The notes beneath the pieces were generated by a model, which was not told the DNA's origin, made no database searches, and saw nothing but the letters and a program-made list of their open reading frames with translations. A program made the position numbers and the translations under genes. This document shows positions 34,129-44,200 of a DNA stretch of 62,665 bases, piece by piece. The stretch is from an uncultured Clostridia bacterium (lineage in GTDB: Bacteria; Bacillota; Clostridia; Christensenellales; UBA1242): positions 1 through 62,665 of the forward strand of contig CAKNRR010000007.1 of the NCBI GenBank assembly GCA_930990975.1. Direction: 5' to 3'. Within the stretch, counting starts at the first letter, position 1, and every line of letters begins with the position of its first letter.

Positions 34129-35046
34129 CTATATTTTATCTTTAGAGAAAAAGATGTTTAAAATCTTATCTTCAACAACTTTGGTTATTTCTTCTCTTCC
34201 AGGACCGAGATATTTGCGTGGATCAAATTCTTCAGGCTTTTCTTCCAACACTTTTCTTACTTGTGCAGTCATGGCAAGGCGTAAATCTGTATCAGTGTTT
34301 ATTTTGATGATATTATGTTCTTTCACAGCTTTTTGAAGAAGTGCTTTAGGTATTCCTATGGCATGAGTCAAATTTCCACCAAATTGATTTATTTGATTTA
34401 CTAAATATTCATCAACAGTTGATGCACCATGCAAAACAAGAGGGAAGTTTGGCAAAATTGATTCTATTTTTTCAAGAATATCAAAACGCAAAGTTTGCTC
34501 GCCTTTATATTTATAAGCTCCATGGCTTGTGCCGATAGCAATAGCCAGTGTATCAACTCCTGTCTTTTCGACAAATTCTTTTGCTGATTGAGGATTCGTG
34601 AAATGTTCAAAATCAGAAGAAACATTGTCCTCAATTCCCTTGATTTGTCCAAGTTCTCCTTCCACCAAGACATCTTTTTGATGAGCATAATCACAAACTT
34701 GTTTTGTCAATTTAATGTTCTCCTCAAAAGGAAGGGCGCTTCCGTCAATCATGACACTATCAAATCCCAAATCTACAGCTTTTTTGCAAACTTCAAAACT
34801 TTTTCCGTGGTCAAGATGTAAGAATAAATATGGATACTCTTTTTTGCATGCACTAGAAAGAGCCATAACAAAATCATCACCCATATAAGATAACGCACCT
34901 TCGCTCACTGAAATGATGGCAGGGGATGAAAGATTTTTGCAGGCATTTTTTATCCCTTGAAGAGATTCCATATTATTGAAATTAATTGCGCCTAATGCAA
35001 AGTGTTCATTTAATGCTTTATTTATGTAATATCTTAAATTATTCAT
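34129..35046 (-). CDS. fba: Class II fructose-bisphosphate aldolase
   Basis: A 305-residue zinc-dependent aldolase of glycolysis and gluconeogenesis that splits fructose 1,6-bisphosphate. It has the catalytic Asp79 and zinc His80 in HLDHG, zinc Glu131 in VEGELG, a zinc-ligand His in 'IGTSHGAYK' (about 173-181), and phosphate-binding 'LHGAST' and 'KINTDTDLR'. The 'LHGAST' form (usual LHGGSG) is also seen in tagatose-bisphosphate aldolases, so that substrate is an alternative. The ATG has AGGAG about eight bases upstream. The gene is divergent from the lipoprotein at 35122. Confidence 0.92.
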   Translation of the reverse strand: MNNLRYYINKALNEHFALGAINFNNMESLQGIKNACKNLSSPAIISVSEGALSYMGDDFVMALSSACKKEYPYLFLHLDHGKSFEVCKKAVDLGFDSVMIDGSALPFEENIKLTKQVCDYAHQKDVLVEGELGQIKGIEDNVSSDFEHFTNPQSAKEFVEKTGVDTLAIAIGTSHGAYKYKGEQTLRFDILEKIESILPNFPLVLHGASTVDEYLVNQINQFGGNLTHAIGIPKALLQKAVKEHNIIKINTDTDLRLAMTAQVRKVLEEKPEEFDPRKYLGPGREEITKVVEDKILNIFFSKDKI

Positions 35047-35067
35047 AATACAATTGCTCCTATTTGA

Positions 35068-35096
35068 ATTTTAACACATTTTTTTTATTTTTCCAA
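35068..35096 (-). promoter_or_regulatory. Promoter of fba
   Basis: On the minus strand, TTGGAA (complement of 35091-35096), a 17-base spacer and TAAAAT (complement of 35068-35073), 21 bases before the start codon. Confidence 0.65.
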
Positions 35097-35121
35097 CATA
35101 ATCATATAAAGAGGTGCGAAA

Positions 35122-35784
35122 ATGAAAAAATATATTACATTAGCATTAATCTTTTTGTTGTGTCCTTTAATGCTTGTCGGCTGTGGAGGGAAAAGCAGTT
35201 TAGAGGATAATATAAGTGAAATTACAAAAATTTATTATAAAGGTGCGGATGAAAATAACAATGTAAATGCCTCTATCAGCATAGGCAGCCGTGAAGACCC
35301 TTATATTATAGATGGTGTTCATAATAAGATGTGTGATTTTTCGCTTTTTGCGATTAACTTTAATAAACAACTGGATGCAGAAACAATCAATGTAGAGCTT
35401 ACAATAAATGGCACAACTCAAAATTTTGAAATGTATCTAAACCCAGTCAATCATTTTTATATGGCAGATTTGGGATATTCATTAAATAGCAACGATGAAG
35501 TTAATATAAAATATGAAGAATTTAATATATCGTTCTATAATGTTAGCGACGAGTTTGCTATAAGTTATCAAGATGCTTTAAATATTGCTAAAGAAAATCT
35601 AAAAGATAAGTTAGATGATTTTTATGATTCAAACACTTTTATGGGTGAATGTTATTTGAAAATCTTGACTGAATATAATGAAGACTTTGAAGATTTATTT
35701 TGGTATTTTTCTATAGTCGGACAAAATAACAAGGCATTGAATGTTGTAATAAGTGTTGAAGATGGTGCAGTTTTAGTTGAATAA
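35122..35784 (+). CDS. Lipoprotein of unknown function
   Basis: A 220-residue exported lipoprotein with lipobox LVGC (Cys21) followed by Gly-Gly-Lys. A beta-rich N-terminal half is followed by a helical segment (about 150-170, 'SYQDALNIAKENLKDKLDDF') and a closing strand pair ('LFWYFSIVGQNNKALNVVISVEDGAVL'), an arrangement that resembles a PepSY-like fold at the C-terminus. AAAGAGGTG lies six bases before the ATG. It is a single-gene unit ending before a terminator. Confidence 0.75.
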   Translation: MKKYITLALIFLLCPLMLVGCGGKSSLEDNISEITKIYYKGADENNNVNASISIGSREDPYIIDGVHNKMCDFSLFAINFNKQLDAETINVELTINGTTQNFEMYLNPVNHFYMADLGYSLNSNDEVNIKYEEFNISFYNVSDEFAISYQDALNIAKENLKDKLDDFYDSNTFMGECYLKILTEYNEDFEDLFWYFSIVGQNNKALNVVISVEDGAVLVE

Positions 35785-35842
35785 TAATTTCAACAATAAA
35801 GTTTTTATCATTTTTATCCATTTTTAAAACCTATATAAATAT

Positions 35843-35880
35843 AAAAAATATGACTACTTAAATAATAGCCATATTTTTTT
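35843..35880 (+). terminator. Terminator after the lipoprotein gene, abutting the hflX promoter
   Basis: A stem of AAAAAATATG-A-CTA with TAG-C-CATATTTTTT around a nine-base loop. The T-run ends where the hflX -35 box begins. Confidence 0.75.
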
Positions 35881-35906
35881 GATTTTTGTTTAATTTTTGG
35901 TATAAT
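35879..35906 (+). promoter_or_regulatory. Promoter of hflX, leaderless layout
   Basis: TTGATT (35879-35884), a 16-base spacer and a perfect TATAAT (35901-35906). The ATG at 35913 follows after six bases, with no ribosome binding site. Confidence 0.78.
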
Positions 35907-35912
35907 AAAGAT

Positions 35913-37022
35913 ATGAAAACGAAATATGAAGAAAAGATAAAAGAAAATGCAATAGTAGTCACTGTAATAACAAAGAAAACTGACGCATTGAATAGAAAAC
36001 TTGATGAAATAAAAAGATTGTCCTATACAGCAGATTTGAATGTTGTAGAGAGTTTTTATCAAGTCATCAAAGATTTTAATAAAGCGACAGTTTTGGGAAG
36101 CGGTAAAGTAAAGGAGATAAAAGATTATATAAATAATTGCCAAGAGATTATTGATGTTGTGATAATAGACTACGCATTGACAGGTTCTCAAATGAAAAAT
36201 CTATCAAATGAATTTGGAGTTAAAGTGATTGATAGGGTGGGGCTTATTATTGATATATTTGCCAAAGGTGCACATTCAAGAGAAGCCAAACTTCAAGTAA
36301 AACTTGCACAAGACTTATATTTGCTCCCACGATTATCTGAAATACAGGGGACAAGCGGAAGATTTGGAAGTGGTGGCGTTGGAATGAGAGGTCCAGGCGA
36401 AACAAAACTTGAACTAAATAGACGAGTGCTTGAAAAAGAAATGGAGTCTTTAAAAACACAAATAGAAAAAATAAAACAACAAAGGCAATCTACAAGAAAA
36501 GCTCGACTAAATTCGGCTTTGCCTAAAATTGCTTTAGTCGGTTATACAAACGCAGGCAAATCTTCACTTCTCAACTGTTTGGTTAAAGAAAATATATACG
36601 CAGATGATAAATATTTTGCCACATTAGACACCACGACCAGAAAACTTTATTTATCTGAAAATAAGTATGCAATTATAACAGATACAGTAGGGTTTATAAG
36701 TGATTTACCACATCAGCTTGTAGATGCGTTTTCTTCGACATTGGAGGAGGCTGTGGATGCAGATTTGTTGTTGCATGTGGTTGATGTATCTCTTGCAAAT
36801 GAAGAAAATGGAGAAAAGGAATACCAAGCAAATATGAGAATAACAAATGATTTGCTTGACAAATTAGGGGCAACAAAAAATAGACTTGTTGTATACAACA
36901 AGTCAGACCTTTTGGTTAAACCTATGCTTGTAAAGGATGGCGAAATTTTGGTTTCGACAAAGACAAAGCGGGGAATAGAGCTTCTGCTTAATGAGATAAA
37001 GTCAAGATTATTTCAAGACTAA
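35913..37022 (+). CDS. hflX: GTPase HflX
   Basis: A 369-residue ribosome-associated GTPase that splits stalled or stressed ribosomes. The N-terminal HflX domain contains the glycine-rich 'GRFGSGGVGMRGPGETKLE' segment (about 149-167). The G domain has G1 GYTNAGKSS (210-218), the G3 DTVGFI (about 255-260) and the G4 NKSD (about 329-332). I place the start at 35913, since an upstream in-frame ATG at 35886 falls between the promoter boxes. Near-leaderless transcription is predicted. Next to Mfd, Pth and FtsH, this adds to a set of quality-control genes in the window. Confidence 0.94.
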   Translation: MKTKYEEKIKENAIVVTVITKKTDALNRKLDEIKRLSYTADLNVVESFYQVIKDFNKATVLGSGKVKEIKDYINNCQEIIDVVIIDYALTGSQMKNLSNEFGVKVIDRVGLIIDIFAKGAHSREAKLQVKLAQDLYLLPRLSEIQGTSGRFGSGGVGMRGPGETKLELNRRVLEKEMESLKTQIEKIKQQRQSTRKARLNSALPKIALVGYTNAGKSSLLNCLVKENIYADDKYFATLDTTTRKLYLSENKYAIITDTVGFISDLPHQLVDAFSSTLEEAVDADLLLHVVDVSLANEENGEKEYQANMRITNDLLDKLGATKNRLVVYNKSDLLVKPMLVKDGEILVSTKTKRGIELLLNEIKSRLFQD

Positions 37023-37083
37023 AAATTAATAATTAAAACATAAAAAACTTATAGTTTTGCGAAAAAATTATATAAATTCAATA

Positions 37084-37116
37084 AAAAAATTCACATATCT
37101 ATGTGAATTTTATTTT
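37084..37116. terminator. Bidirectional terminator between hflX and the DUF1858 gene
   Basis: A perfect 11-bp stem, AAATTCACATA and its complement with a two-base loop, is flanked by A- and T-runs. Its right side overlaps the last codons of the DUF1858 gene. Confidence 0.75.
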
Positions 37117-37340
37117 TTGCTATGGTTTTGCTTGTACACTTCGTTTAATTTTTTAACCAAAAAGTCAACATCGACTTCATGAACCGATGCAGCTTCTTCA
37201 ACTGTTTCTTCAATGCCTAAATGGCAAAAAATACAGTGCATGCCAAAGCCCATGAAAACATCTCCAAGGCTTTCATCAAGTTGCAAAACTTCATCAATAG
37301 TCATATCTTTTGTTATTTCAATTTCTTTTTCTTTTTTCAT
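37110..37340 (-). CDS. DUF1858 redox-disulfide protein
   Basis: A 76-residue protein of the DUF1858 (hybrid-cluster-protein-associated redox disulfide) family. The domain 'DMTIDEVLQLDESLGDVFMGFGMHCIFCHLGIEETVEEAA' covers most of the length, with the CxxC pair at about residues 24-27 of the domain. The pair could carry a redox disulfide or bind metal, and the partner here is unknown. I start it at the ATG of 37338-37340; a longer frame to 37376 contains the promoter's -10 box. The promoter layout predicts a leaderless mRNA. Confidence 0.88.
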   Translation of the reverse strand: MKKEKEIEITKDMTIDEVLQLDESLGDVFMGFGMHCIFCHLGIEETVEEAASVHEVDVDFLVKKLNEVYKQNHSKK

Positions 37341-37347
37341 AGTCAAA

Positions 37348-37376
37348 ATTTTATCACATTGTTTAAGAAAAGTCAA
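37348..37376 (-). promoter_or_regulatory. Promoter of the DUF1858 gene, leaderless layout
   Basis: On the minus strand, TTGACT (complement of 37371-37376), a 17-base spacer and TAAAAT (complement of 37348-37353). The ATG follows after seven bases with no ribosome binding site. Confidence 0.78.
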
Positions 37377-37476
37377 AGCATTTTGTTGAAAAAATAAGAA
37401 AATAAAGTAGAATATGCAAGAAAAAATGAATAAAATGCCTTATTTTGTTACATCAGCATAAATTAAACATTAATCG

Positions 37477-37482
37477 TATACT
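37477..37482 (+). promoter_or_regulatory. Likely -10 box of the PRC-barrel gene
   Basis: TATACT lies seven bases before the ATG at 37490, without a ribosome binding site. The -35 region is not convincing; TTACAT is too far upstream. Confidence 0.45.
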
Positions 37483-37489
37483 TTATAGC

Positions 37490-38194
37490 ATGGAAAAAAT
37501 AAGTAGTATAATTTCAAAAAAAGTTGTTTCAGTAAGCGAGGGAGAGCTTATTGGATACATTTTAAATGTAGAGTTTGATGATGATATAAAGCAGGTCAAA
37601 AATTTTATAGTTGTTGATGATGAAAGTGAAAAAACATTCTTGCTTTCAAGGAATGCTATAAAAAGTATAGGAGAAGATTGTGTGATTGTGTCGTCATCGC
37701 AAGATTTAGAAATATGCTTGGATGAAAACACCAACAATTTAGTTGGAAAAACTGTTTATGATGAAAAGGGATGTTGTCTTGGAAAAATTAATGATATAAT
37801 TTTGCAGGGCAAATATGTAAAAAAAGTTGTCACAGATAAGTGTGAATTTTTAAGTAAGTATATAAAATCTTATGGCAAAAATTATGTGATATATGGAAAT
37901 AGAAGAAACAAGCCTGGCGCAAAAATTATTTCAACAAAATCAATAGCTAGAGCTCCTATTGTTCGAATTGAAGATATGAGAGATGAAGGGGGATTATATC
38001 AAGCTACGGGGCAGACGAAACCATATCGAATCCTTGCCAATCAAAATACTATTATTGGGCGAATTATGATAGATGATTTGTATGGGCTAAACAATGAGAT
38101 TATTGCAAGAAAAAATGCGGTAATAAATCAAAATATAATAAATAGAGCAAAAGCACACAATAAACTAAATATGTTGATTTATTATAGCAAATAA
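37490..38194 (+). CDS. PRC-barrel domain protein
   Basis: A 234-residue soluble protein with two PRC-barrel-like modules, roughly residues 1-75 and 85-150. Each has the pattern 'vvs.s.GeliGyi.nv.fD' followed by a later 'NLVGKTVYDEKGCCLGKINDIIL'. The C-terminal part (about 155-234) is basic and ends in 'INRAKAHNKLNML'. PRC-barrel proteins in Gram-positives include YlmC/YmxH and RimM-type RNA-binding adaptors. Which role applies here is not clear. The start at 37490 is chosen because of the -10 box; a longer frame from 37445 would run through it. It precedes the VirB4-like gene but is separated by a terminator. Confidence 0.8.
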   Translation: MEKISSIISKKVVSVSEGELIGYILNVEFDDDIKQVKNFIVVDDESEKTFLLSRNAIKSIGEDCVIVSSSQDLEICLDENTNNLVGKTVYDEKGCCLGKINDIILQGKYVKKVVTDKCEFLSKYIKSYGKNYVIYGNRRNKPGAKIISTKSIARAPIVRIEDMRDEGGLYQATGQTKPYRILANQNTIIGRIMIDDLYGLNNEIIARKNAVINQNIINRAKAHNKLNMLIYYSK

Positions 38195-38451
38195 ATAAAA
38201 ATAATTAATAAAATAATAAAATTTATAAAAAATAAGCGAAAAAATCTATTTTTTGCTTATTTTTTTATATTTTTTAATTAAAAAAGGATTTTTTATTAAT
38301 TTTTTATTTTTAAAAATTATTATTTTATGAGTTTCCATATTTAAAGATATTGAAATTATATAATATATTTATATTAAAAAATATATAAAATCTCGTATAA
38401 TCGTTTGTATTTTTGTACTATTTTGTAGTAAAATAAATTAGCGAGGTAGTC
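38195..38451. other. AT-rich gap with terminator and promoter
   Basis: It holds an intrinsic terminator near 38227-38268 and, further on, TTGTAT (38405-38410) and TAAAAT (38429-38434) spaced by 18 bases as a probable promoter for the VirB4-like gene. The rest is A/T with no gene. Confidence 0.5.
38227..38268 (+). terminator. Intrinsic terminator of the PRC-barrel gene
   Basis: A long stem of AAAAAATAAGC-G-AAAAAAT with its complement and a short loop is followed by a T-run. Confidence 0.8.
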
Positions 38452-41139
38452 ATGATAAGAATTATACCTAGAAGAACAAAAGTAAAACTTGAGTTTATAA
38501 GAGGTTTTACAGCATTTGATTTAGTGCTTGCGGTAATTGCTGTGGTTGTACTTATAGTACTTGCTGCATCAAACTTTCCAGGGCATATTTGGGTGGCAAT
38601 GGTTTGGGCGATACTTGGTATATCACTATTTTTTAAAGTAGCGGATAGTGATAGGTTTTATGTAACCCTAGCGCACTTGGCGAGATTTTCTATGCAGAAA
38701 AAGAAGTATGAGAAAGCTCCAAAGAAAGGGAGACCAAACATTAAAAGTATTATTCCATTTGAATCTATTTATCAAGATAGATGTATCTCTTATGGAAATT
38801 ACTATGCAGAAGTTCTTGAGGTTAAACCAATTCTTTTTGACTTGTTGAATGAATATAGTCAAAACAATGTTATTGATATAGGATTTGGAAATGCACTAAG
38901 GCGTCTTGATGACAATCAAGTTTGCGAGCTTGTTAAGATAAACAAAGCGATGGTTCTTGACAACTATTCATACAATGAAAACAGAAAATATGATAGACTT
39001 TTGGATCAACTTTATGAACACCAAATGTCACAAGGCGAGGTTGATGCAAGAGCTCCTATATTTGAAGAGCGTGTTGCATTTATTGAAGATAAAAACAGAA
39101 ACAACAAAATTTATAAAGATTATTTCTACTTAGTTGTTTTGGGAAAAGATATTGAAGCATTAGAAAACACTGTAAATGGTATGGCAACTTCACTTGCTTC
39201 ATCTCTTACACCAGTTACAACCAAAAGATTGGTTGGAAGTGAGCTTGCAGTATTCTTAAGAGCAAACTACAATAGAGAGTTCAATGAAAGAGAACTTGAA
39301 AGCGTGCCATTCTCAGAATTTATAAATTGGGCAACACCAGATAAAATCAAATTTTCATCAGCTAAATATAATATTGATGGAAACAATTATAGAACATATG
39401 CCATAACTGAATATCCTTTGCAAGTAGGAAACGCATGGGGAACATCATTCTTCTTGCTTGACAGAACTAAGGTTGTTATGAAATTCAAAAAAGCACCAAA
39501 GTTTGAGTCAGAGAAGAAAATTGATAAAGCCATAATGGATATGGAAACAAAATTATATAAGACTGGTAAAAGCAGTACTCGTATTGAAATTTCTACACAC
39601 CTTGAAACTTTAAGGAATCTTTTGGCAGAACTTAAAAACAACAACCAACAATTGTTTGATGTAAATACATTCATCACTTGCGAAGATGCGGCAAGAAAGG
39701 ATGTAAAAGCTGTTCTTAAGCAGGAAGGTTACAGATATACTGAGTTGTTTGCTCGTCAAATTGATGCGTTTATTAGCACTGGTATTTCAATGAGAGATAA
39801 TATGAAAGAATTTCAGCGTGGTGTACCAACATATACACTTGCTGGAACATTCCCATTTGTATCTTCAGAACTTCAAGATGAAAGTGGTTTCTATATTGGG
39901 GATAACGAATATCCTGTGTTCATAGACTTCTTTAAGCGTGATGCACAAAGAGTTAACTCAAATATGATGATTATTGGGAAATCTGGTTCAGGAAAATCAT
40001 TTGCAACAAAAACACTTCTTGCAAATCTTGCAGCCGACAACACCAAGATATTCATCTGTGACCCAGAAAAGGAATATTCAAAACTTACTGACAGCTTGAA
40101 AGGTAAGCTTATTGATGTAGGTTCATCATTGCAAGGTATTATCAATCCATTCCATGTAATTCGTGCTCTTGATAAAGACGATGATGAGAAGGGTGATAAA
40201 AATGAAGATGAATCAAAGAAAGGCAAGGAGAAGAAAGAGAAACAAGATGACTCATTCAATCAGCACTTGCAATTCTTGGAGCAATTCTTCAGAACGATTT
40301 TGGAAGGTATTTCTTCAGACGCGTTTGAAATTATCAACTCTCTAGTTCTTGATCTATATTCTAAGTTTAATATAAATGAAAATACTGATCTTAGAGATTT
40401 GAAAGCAACTGATTATCCAACATTTGATGACCTGTATGCTTTGTTGCAAGAGAGATTGAATACAGCAAAAGAAGAATTTACATTAAACAACTTGCGTGTT
40501 GCAGAAGCATATATACGAAAATTTGCAAAAGGTGGAAGAAACTCAAACCTTTGGAATGGCCCAACATCTATTGAAACAAACGAAAACTTTGTATGTTTCA
40601 ACTTCCAATCACTTATTGCAGGAAGCAACGATATGTTGACAAACGCACAAATGCTTTTGGTATTCAAATATATTGAAAACGAAATCATCAATAATAAGGA
40701 TTACAATAAGATTCACAATACAAACAGAAAGATTATCGTAGTTGTTGACGAAGCGCACACATTTATTAACCCTAAGTATCCTATTGCGTTAAACTTCATG
40801 ACTCAAATGGCTAAGCGTATTCGTAAGTATGGTGGTATGCAAATTGTTATTACACAGAACATCAATGACTTTGTAGGTTCTGAAGAAATTAAAAGACAAT
40901 CAACTGCGGTTATTAATGCTTGTCAGTATTCACTTATCTTCTCACTATCACCAAACGATGTAAACGACCTTATTGAACTTTATAAAAACTCTGGTGGTAT
41001 CAATAGGGAAGAGCGTAACAGAATTGTTTCGGCACAAGTTGGACAGGCGTTTGTAATCACATCACCAACTTCCAGAACGATGGTTCATATCCATCCACTT
41101 GATTATGTTGTATCTATATTCAAAGAGAAAAACGAATAA
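38452..41139 (+). CDS. PrgI-VirB4 fusion ATPase (type IV secretion type)
   Basis: An 895-residue protein. Residues 1-85 match the PrgI/VirB3-like module: a basic N-terminus with 'IPRRTKVKLEF', then two membrane helices (about 22-42 and 46-63). The rest is a VirB4/TraE-type ATPase with Walker A GKSGSGKS (509-516) and Walker B VVVDEAH (763-769), plus 'TQNINDF' and the C-terminal 'LSPNDVNDLIELYKNSGG' region. A Lys/Glu/Asp-rich insertion (about 573-600) follows the P-loop domain start. VirB4 proteins power conjugation and protein export machines. No relaxase, VirD4, VirB6 or pilin gene is present in the window, so this is an isolated copy. GAGGTAG lies before the ATG. The giant lipoprotein gene follows after 113 bases. 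Confidence 0.88.
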   Translation: MIRIIPRRTKVKLEFIRGFTAFDLVLAVIAVVVLIVLAASNFPGHIWVAMVWAILGISLFFKVADSDRFYVTLAHLARFSMQKKKYEKAPKKGRPNIKSIIPFESIYQDRCISYGNYYAEVLEVKPILFDLLNEYSQNNVIDIGFGNALRRLDDNQVCELVKINKAMVLDNYSYNENRKYDRLLDQLYEHQMSQGEVDARAPIFEERVAFIEDKNRNNKIYKDYFYLVVLGKDIEALENTVNGMATSLASSLTPVTTKRLVGSELAVFLRANYNREFNERELESVPFSEFINWATPDKIKFSSAKYNIDGNNYRTYAITEYPLQVGNAWGTSFFLLDRTKVVMKFKKAPKFESEKKIDKAIMDMETKLYKTGKSSTRIEISTHLETLRNLLAELKNNNQQLFDVNTFITCEDAARKDVKAVLKQEGYRYTELFARQIDAFISTGISMRDNMKEFQRGVPTYTLAGTFPFVSSELQDESGFYIGDNEYPVFIDFFKRDAQRVNSNMMIIGKSGSGKSFATKTLLANLAADNTKIFICDPEKEYSKLTDSLKGKLIDVGSSLQGIINPFHVIRALDKDDDEKGDKNEDESKKGKEKKEKQDDSFNQHLQFLEQFFRTILEGISSDAFEIINSLVLDLYSKFNINENTDLRDLKATDYPTFDDLYALLQERLNTAKEEFTLNNLRVAEAYIRKFAKGGRNSNLWNGPTSIETNENFVCFNFQSLIAGSNDMLTNAQMLLVFKYIENEIINNKDYNKIHNTNRKIIVVVDEAHTFINPKYPIALNFMTQMAKRIRKYGGMQIVITQNINDFVGSEEIKRQSTAVINACQYSLIFSLSPNDVNDLIELYKNSGGINREERNRIVSAQVGQAFVITSPTSRTMVHIHPLDYVVSIFKEKNE

Positions 41140-41252
41140 TTTTGCTTTTCTCTTTTGCCATATATATGGTTAAAAATAATTTTATCTAAATACTTTATAA
41201 ATATAAAAGAGATTATCACTTAATAATTGCAGAAGATTAAAAGGAAGGTAAT

Positions 41253-44200
41253 ATGACTAAATCCAAAAAGATAAGTTTATTATTATTTAGTTTGATGCTT
41301 GTTTTAGCAAGCCTTCTTTTTGTTGCCTGTGGAGGTAAAGATTATTCAAAAGTTTCTCTAACCGCATCACAAGAACAACTTGAACTTTTTATAGGTGAAG
41401 AAAATGCTCAAAGCGTTACATTTACGATAGAAAATCCTGTAAAAAAGATGGATAAATCATTAACTATCACTTTGTCAAATCCCGGTGTATGTAATGTAAC
41501 TGAAGTAAGCAAACAAGGAAACAGCACAGTTTACAGCGTTGTTGGTATAAAAGGTGGAGAAACTGATTTAATAGCAAGAACAAATGAAGGAAATATAAGT
41601 CGCACTATAAAAATTGTAGTAAGGCAATATAGCAGCGCATTGCAACCTGGGGATAATTCACTTTATGTTTCAAAATCATCTCAACTTTATCCAACTGCAG
41701 TAGATTTTGTGTTTGATTCTTCGGCTACAGAAAGGGATTTGGATTTCTATTTCTATGGAAAGGTCAATGAGAACACAAACTTAACCCTTGACGATATAAC
41801 TTTTGAAGAAAACTTTATCAATTCATTCATAAGTGTAGATTTAATCACAGTAGAAGATAATGATTATCTTATTTTTACAGATGAAAGTGGACAAAAGTAC
41901 ACTCTTGGTTCATCAAATACAAACATAGAAGGAAATAAAACGAAATATGAATTTTTGCAAGTTGAAGAAACGAATGGACAAATAAATATCGATACAACTG
42001 AAGCAACTTCGGTTCAAGCAGGAGATAAATTTACTTTTGTTGCAATTAATTATATAGAAGAAGATGAAATAATTTATTGTCAAAGAGATTTCTATGTTTT
42101 AAAGGATATAAATAGTGAAAGTATGACTCATGAGTTTGGTTATAAAATAAATGAGTATGACTATACTATGGGCTCCGACTATTTATATAAATTAGAAGGA
42201 ATTTCAAATGAAGAAATCACTTTAATCCCAAACTATACAACAGAAATTCGCGATGGTATTTATGCAGGAAGCACAGTAAACTTTTTGACAGCTTATTTGG
42301 CTGTTACAATGGAAAGTGAAAATGAACTTTTAAACATTGCTTTCAATACAGATGACGCCAATATTATAAATGCTAAAAAGATGGGAGAGTTAAAAGCAGA
42401 TGGAAAAACAACTTACTACTTTGAGCTCAACTGTAACACAAGTAAAGCAAGTTTGACAAACTTTAATGTAAACTTTTATTATGAAGGATTTGAAAACAGC
42501 GAAGACAGCAATGTAAACTTTACATATACAATTCCTTTAAAAATAAGAATTATTCCAACAAATTTGCTTATAAATAATGTAGATTTGAGTACAACAGATG
42601 TTGTATACACTTTCTATAACAATTATGCAGGTGCATCATTTGGTTGGCAAAGATTTGGATTCTCAGTGAATCCTGAGGGAGCAGAAATAACTAACATTAC
42701 AATAGACCTAAGAAATTCAGACCTTCAATTAAAATATAACAATACAACATATGTTGAAGAGGTTGTAACACTTCCAAATCTTAATGAACCAATTTATTTA
42801 AAAGGTGCAAATAATGCAGAGCTGACAACAGATAATAAAAAACTACCTATAACACTTAATTTTAATGTTTTACAAGAAGGACAATTAACAGTAGAACTTG
42901 AATATCAAATAGTTAGAGGTGCGACAATTATTGATTATAAAACTGAAGCCTTCAAAGAGAGAATTTATTTGGATTTAAACAATGAAGAACCTATTTTATT
43001 CAATGATATTTATGCAGATGCACAGTTTGCGTCAATAGCTATAACTAATATATCAGGAAGTGATGTTGCTAGATTCTATGTTGATGAAGAAGAGCCTTAT
43101 AAATTGGAAGGAGATAAGTATGTTCTTAATATGTCAATTAGAGCAATCGCTTATGGTACAGGTACATATTCAGTAGAATTAGACAACGGAAAACAAACTT
43201 CAATTACAATAACAACTGAAGAATCGTTAAATAAAGTTTCAATTCAATCACAAAATCAACAGAATTCAATTGAATATTTAGAAAATCAAATAAGTGAAGA
43301 TAGAAGTTCAACTCTTTTATATGTATATAATAAAGAAGGACAAAACACATATTTTGATGTAGAGGTTATTGGAAACGATAATAGAAATTCAAATGCAATA
43401 AAAAATGTACAGTTTGATTTTACTTCACAAATAATACAATTAGGCGAAGCGGTAAATAACAATAAAAATTTCAATGTTTATACAAGAGCAAATGGTTCTA
43501 GCCAATTGGAAATTATAGTAAGCGGCTATATTATAAATAATTTTGCCATTGAAAGCATTAATATGTCTTATTACCTTGATATTGTGGCATTTGATTATAT
43601 AAACAATTTGAATGTATTTAAAGAAAGAGATGGAAAGGGTGAATATATTGATGAAGGCAGTACAAATGGTTATGGTATAAATGCCGCTTATGCAGATGTA
43701 TATTCAGGCACCAATATCTCTAGTGCAAGAACAGCAAAATTTAATGTGACAGTAGATAATACAGAAGCATATTTATTTGCTGCTCCATCAACTTTAAGTT
43801 CAAACAATGTTGTTTATGTTGAAAATACATATAATGACAGCTTCCTTTATTGGGAAACTGATGTACTTGTAAGAAAGGATGGAGTCCCTGTGCAAATTAT
43901 GTATTATGATTCAAGTGCTCAAAGTAATGTCTATACATTGCTTGGTGTAGGCACTTTTGATACATCAACATTGACATTTACATCTTTTGCTGATGCAAAT
44001 GCAAGCAATGTCAAATTAATTGCACATGTAAGACAATATGGGAAAATTTATTCTTATACAATAAATGTAAGAATTTCTGTTTATGAAGAAGTTAATGATA
44101 TTACAATCACAGAGGGCGTAACAGAACTCGAATTCACATCCTCTGAAAGAACTAAGTCTATTATTGCTTATCCAACCAATTTAACAGCGACAAATGGGGA

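Noticed and set aside
35886-35912. Upstream start for hflX at 35886
   Set aside because: It lies between the promoter's -35 and -10 boxes, and the extra residues do not match the family N-terminus.
37341-37376. Longer N-terminus for the DUF1858 protein
   Set aside because: The additional codons coincide with a TTGACT-17-TAAAAT promoter, so they are not transcribed from it.
37445-37489. Longer N-terminus for the PRC-barrel protein
   Set aside because: It would include the TATACT -10 box and has no ribosome binding site.
38452-41139. Integrative conjugative element around the VirB4-like gene
   Set aside because: No relaxase, coupling protein, integrase, direct repeat or tRNA junction is visible near it.
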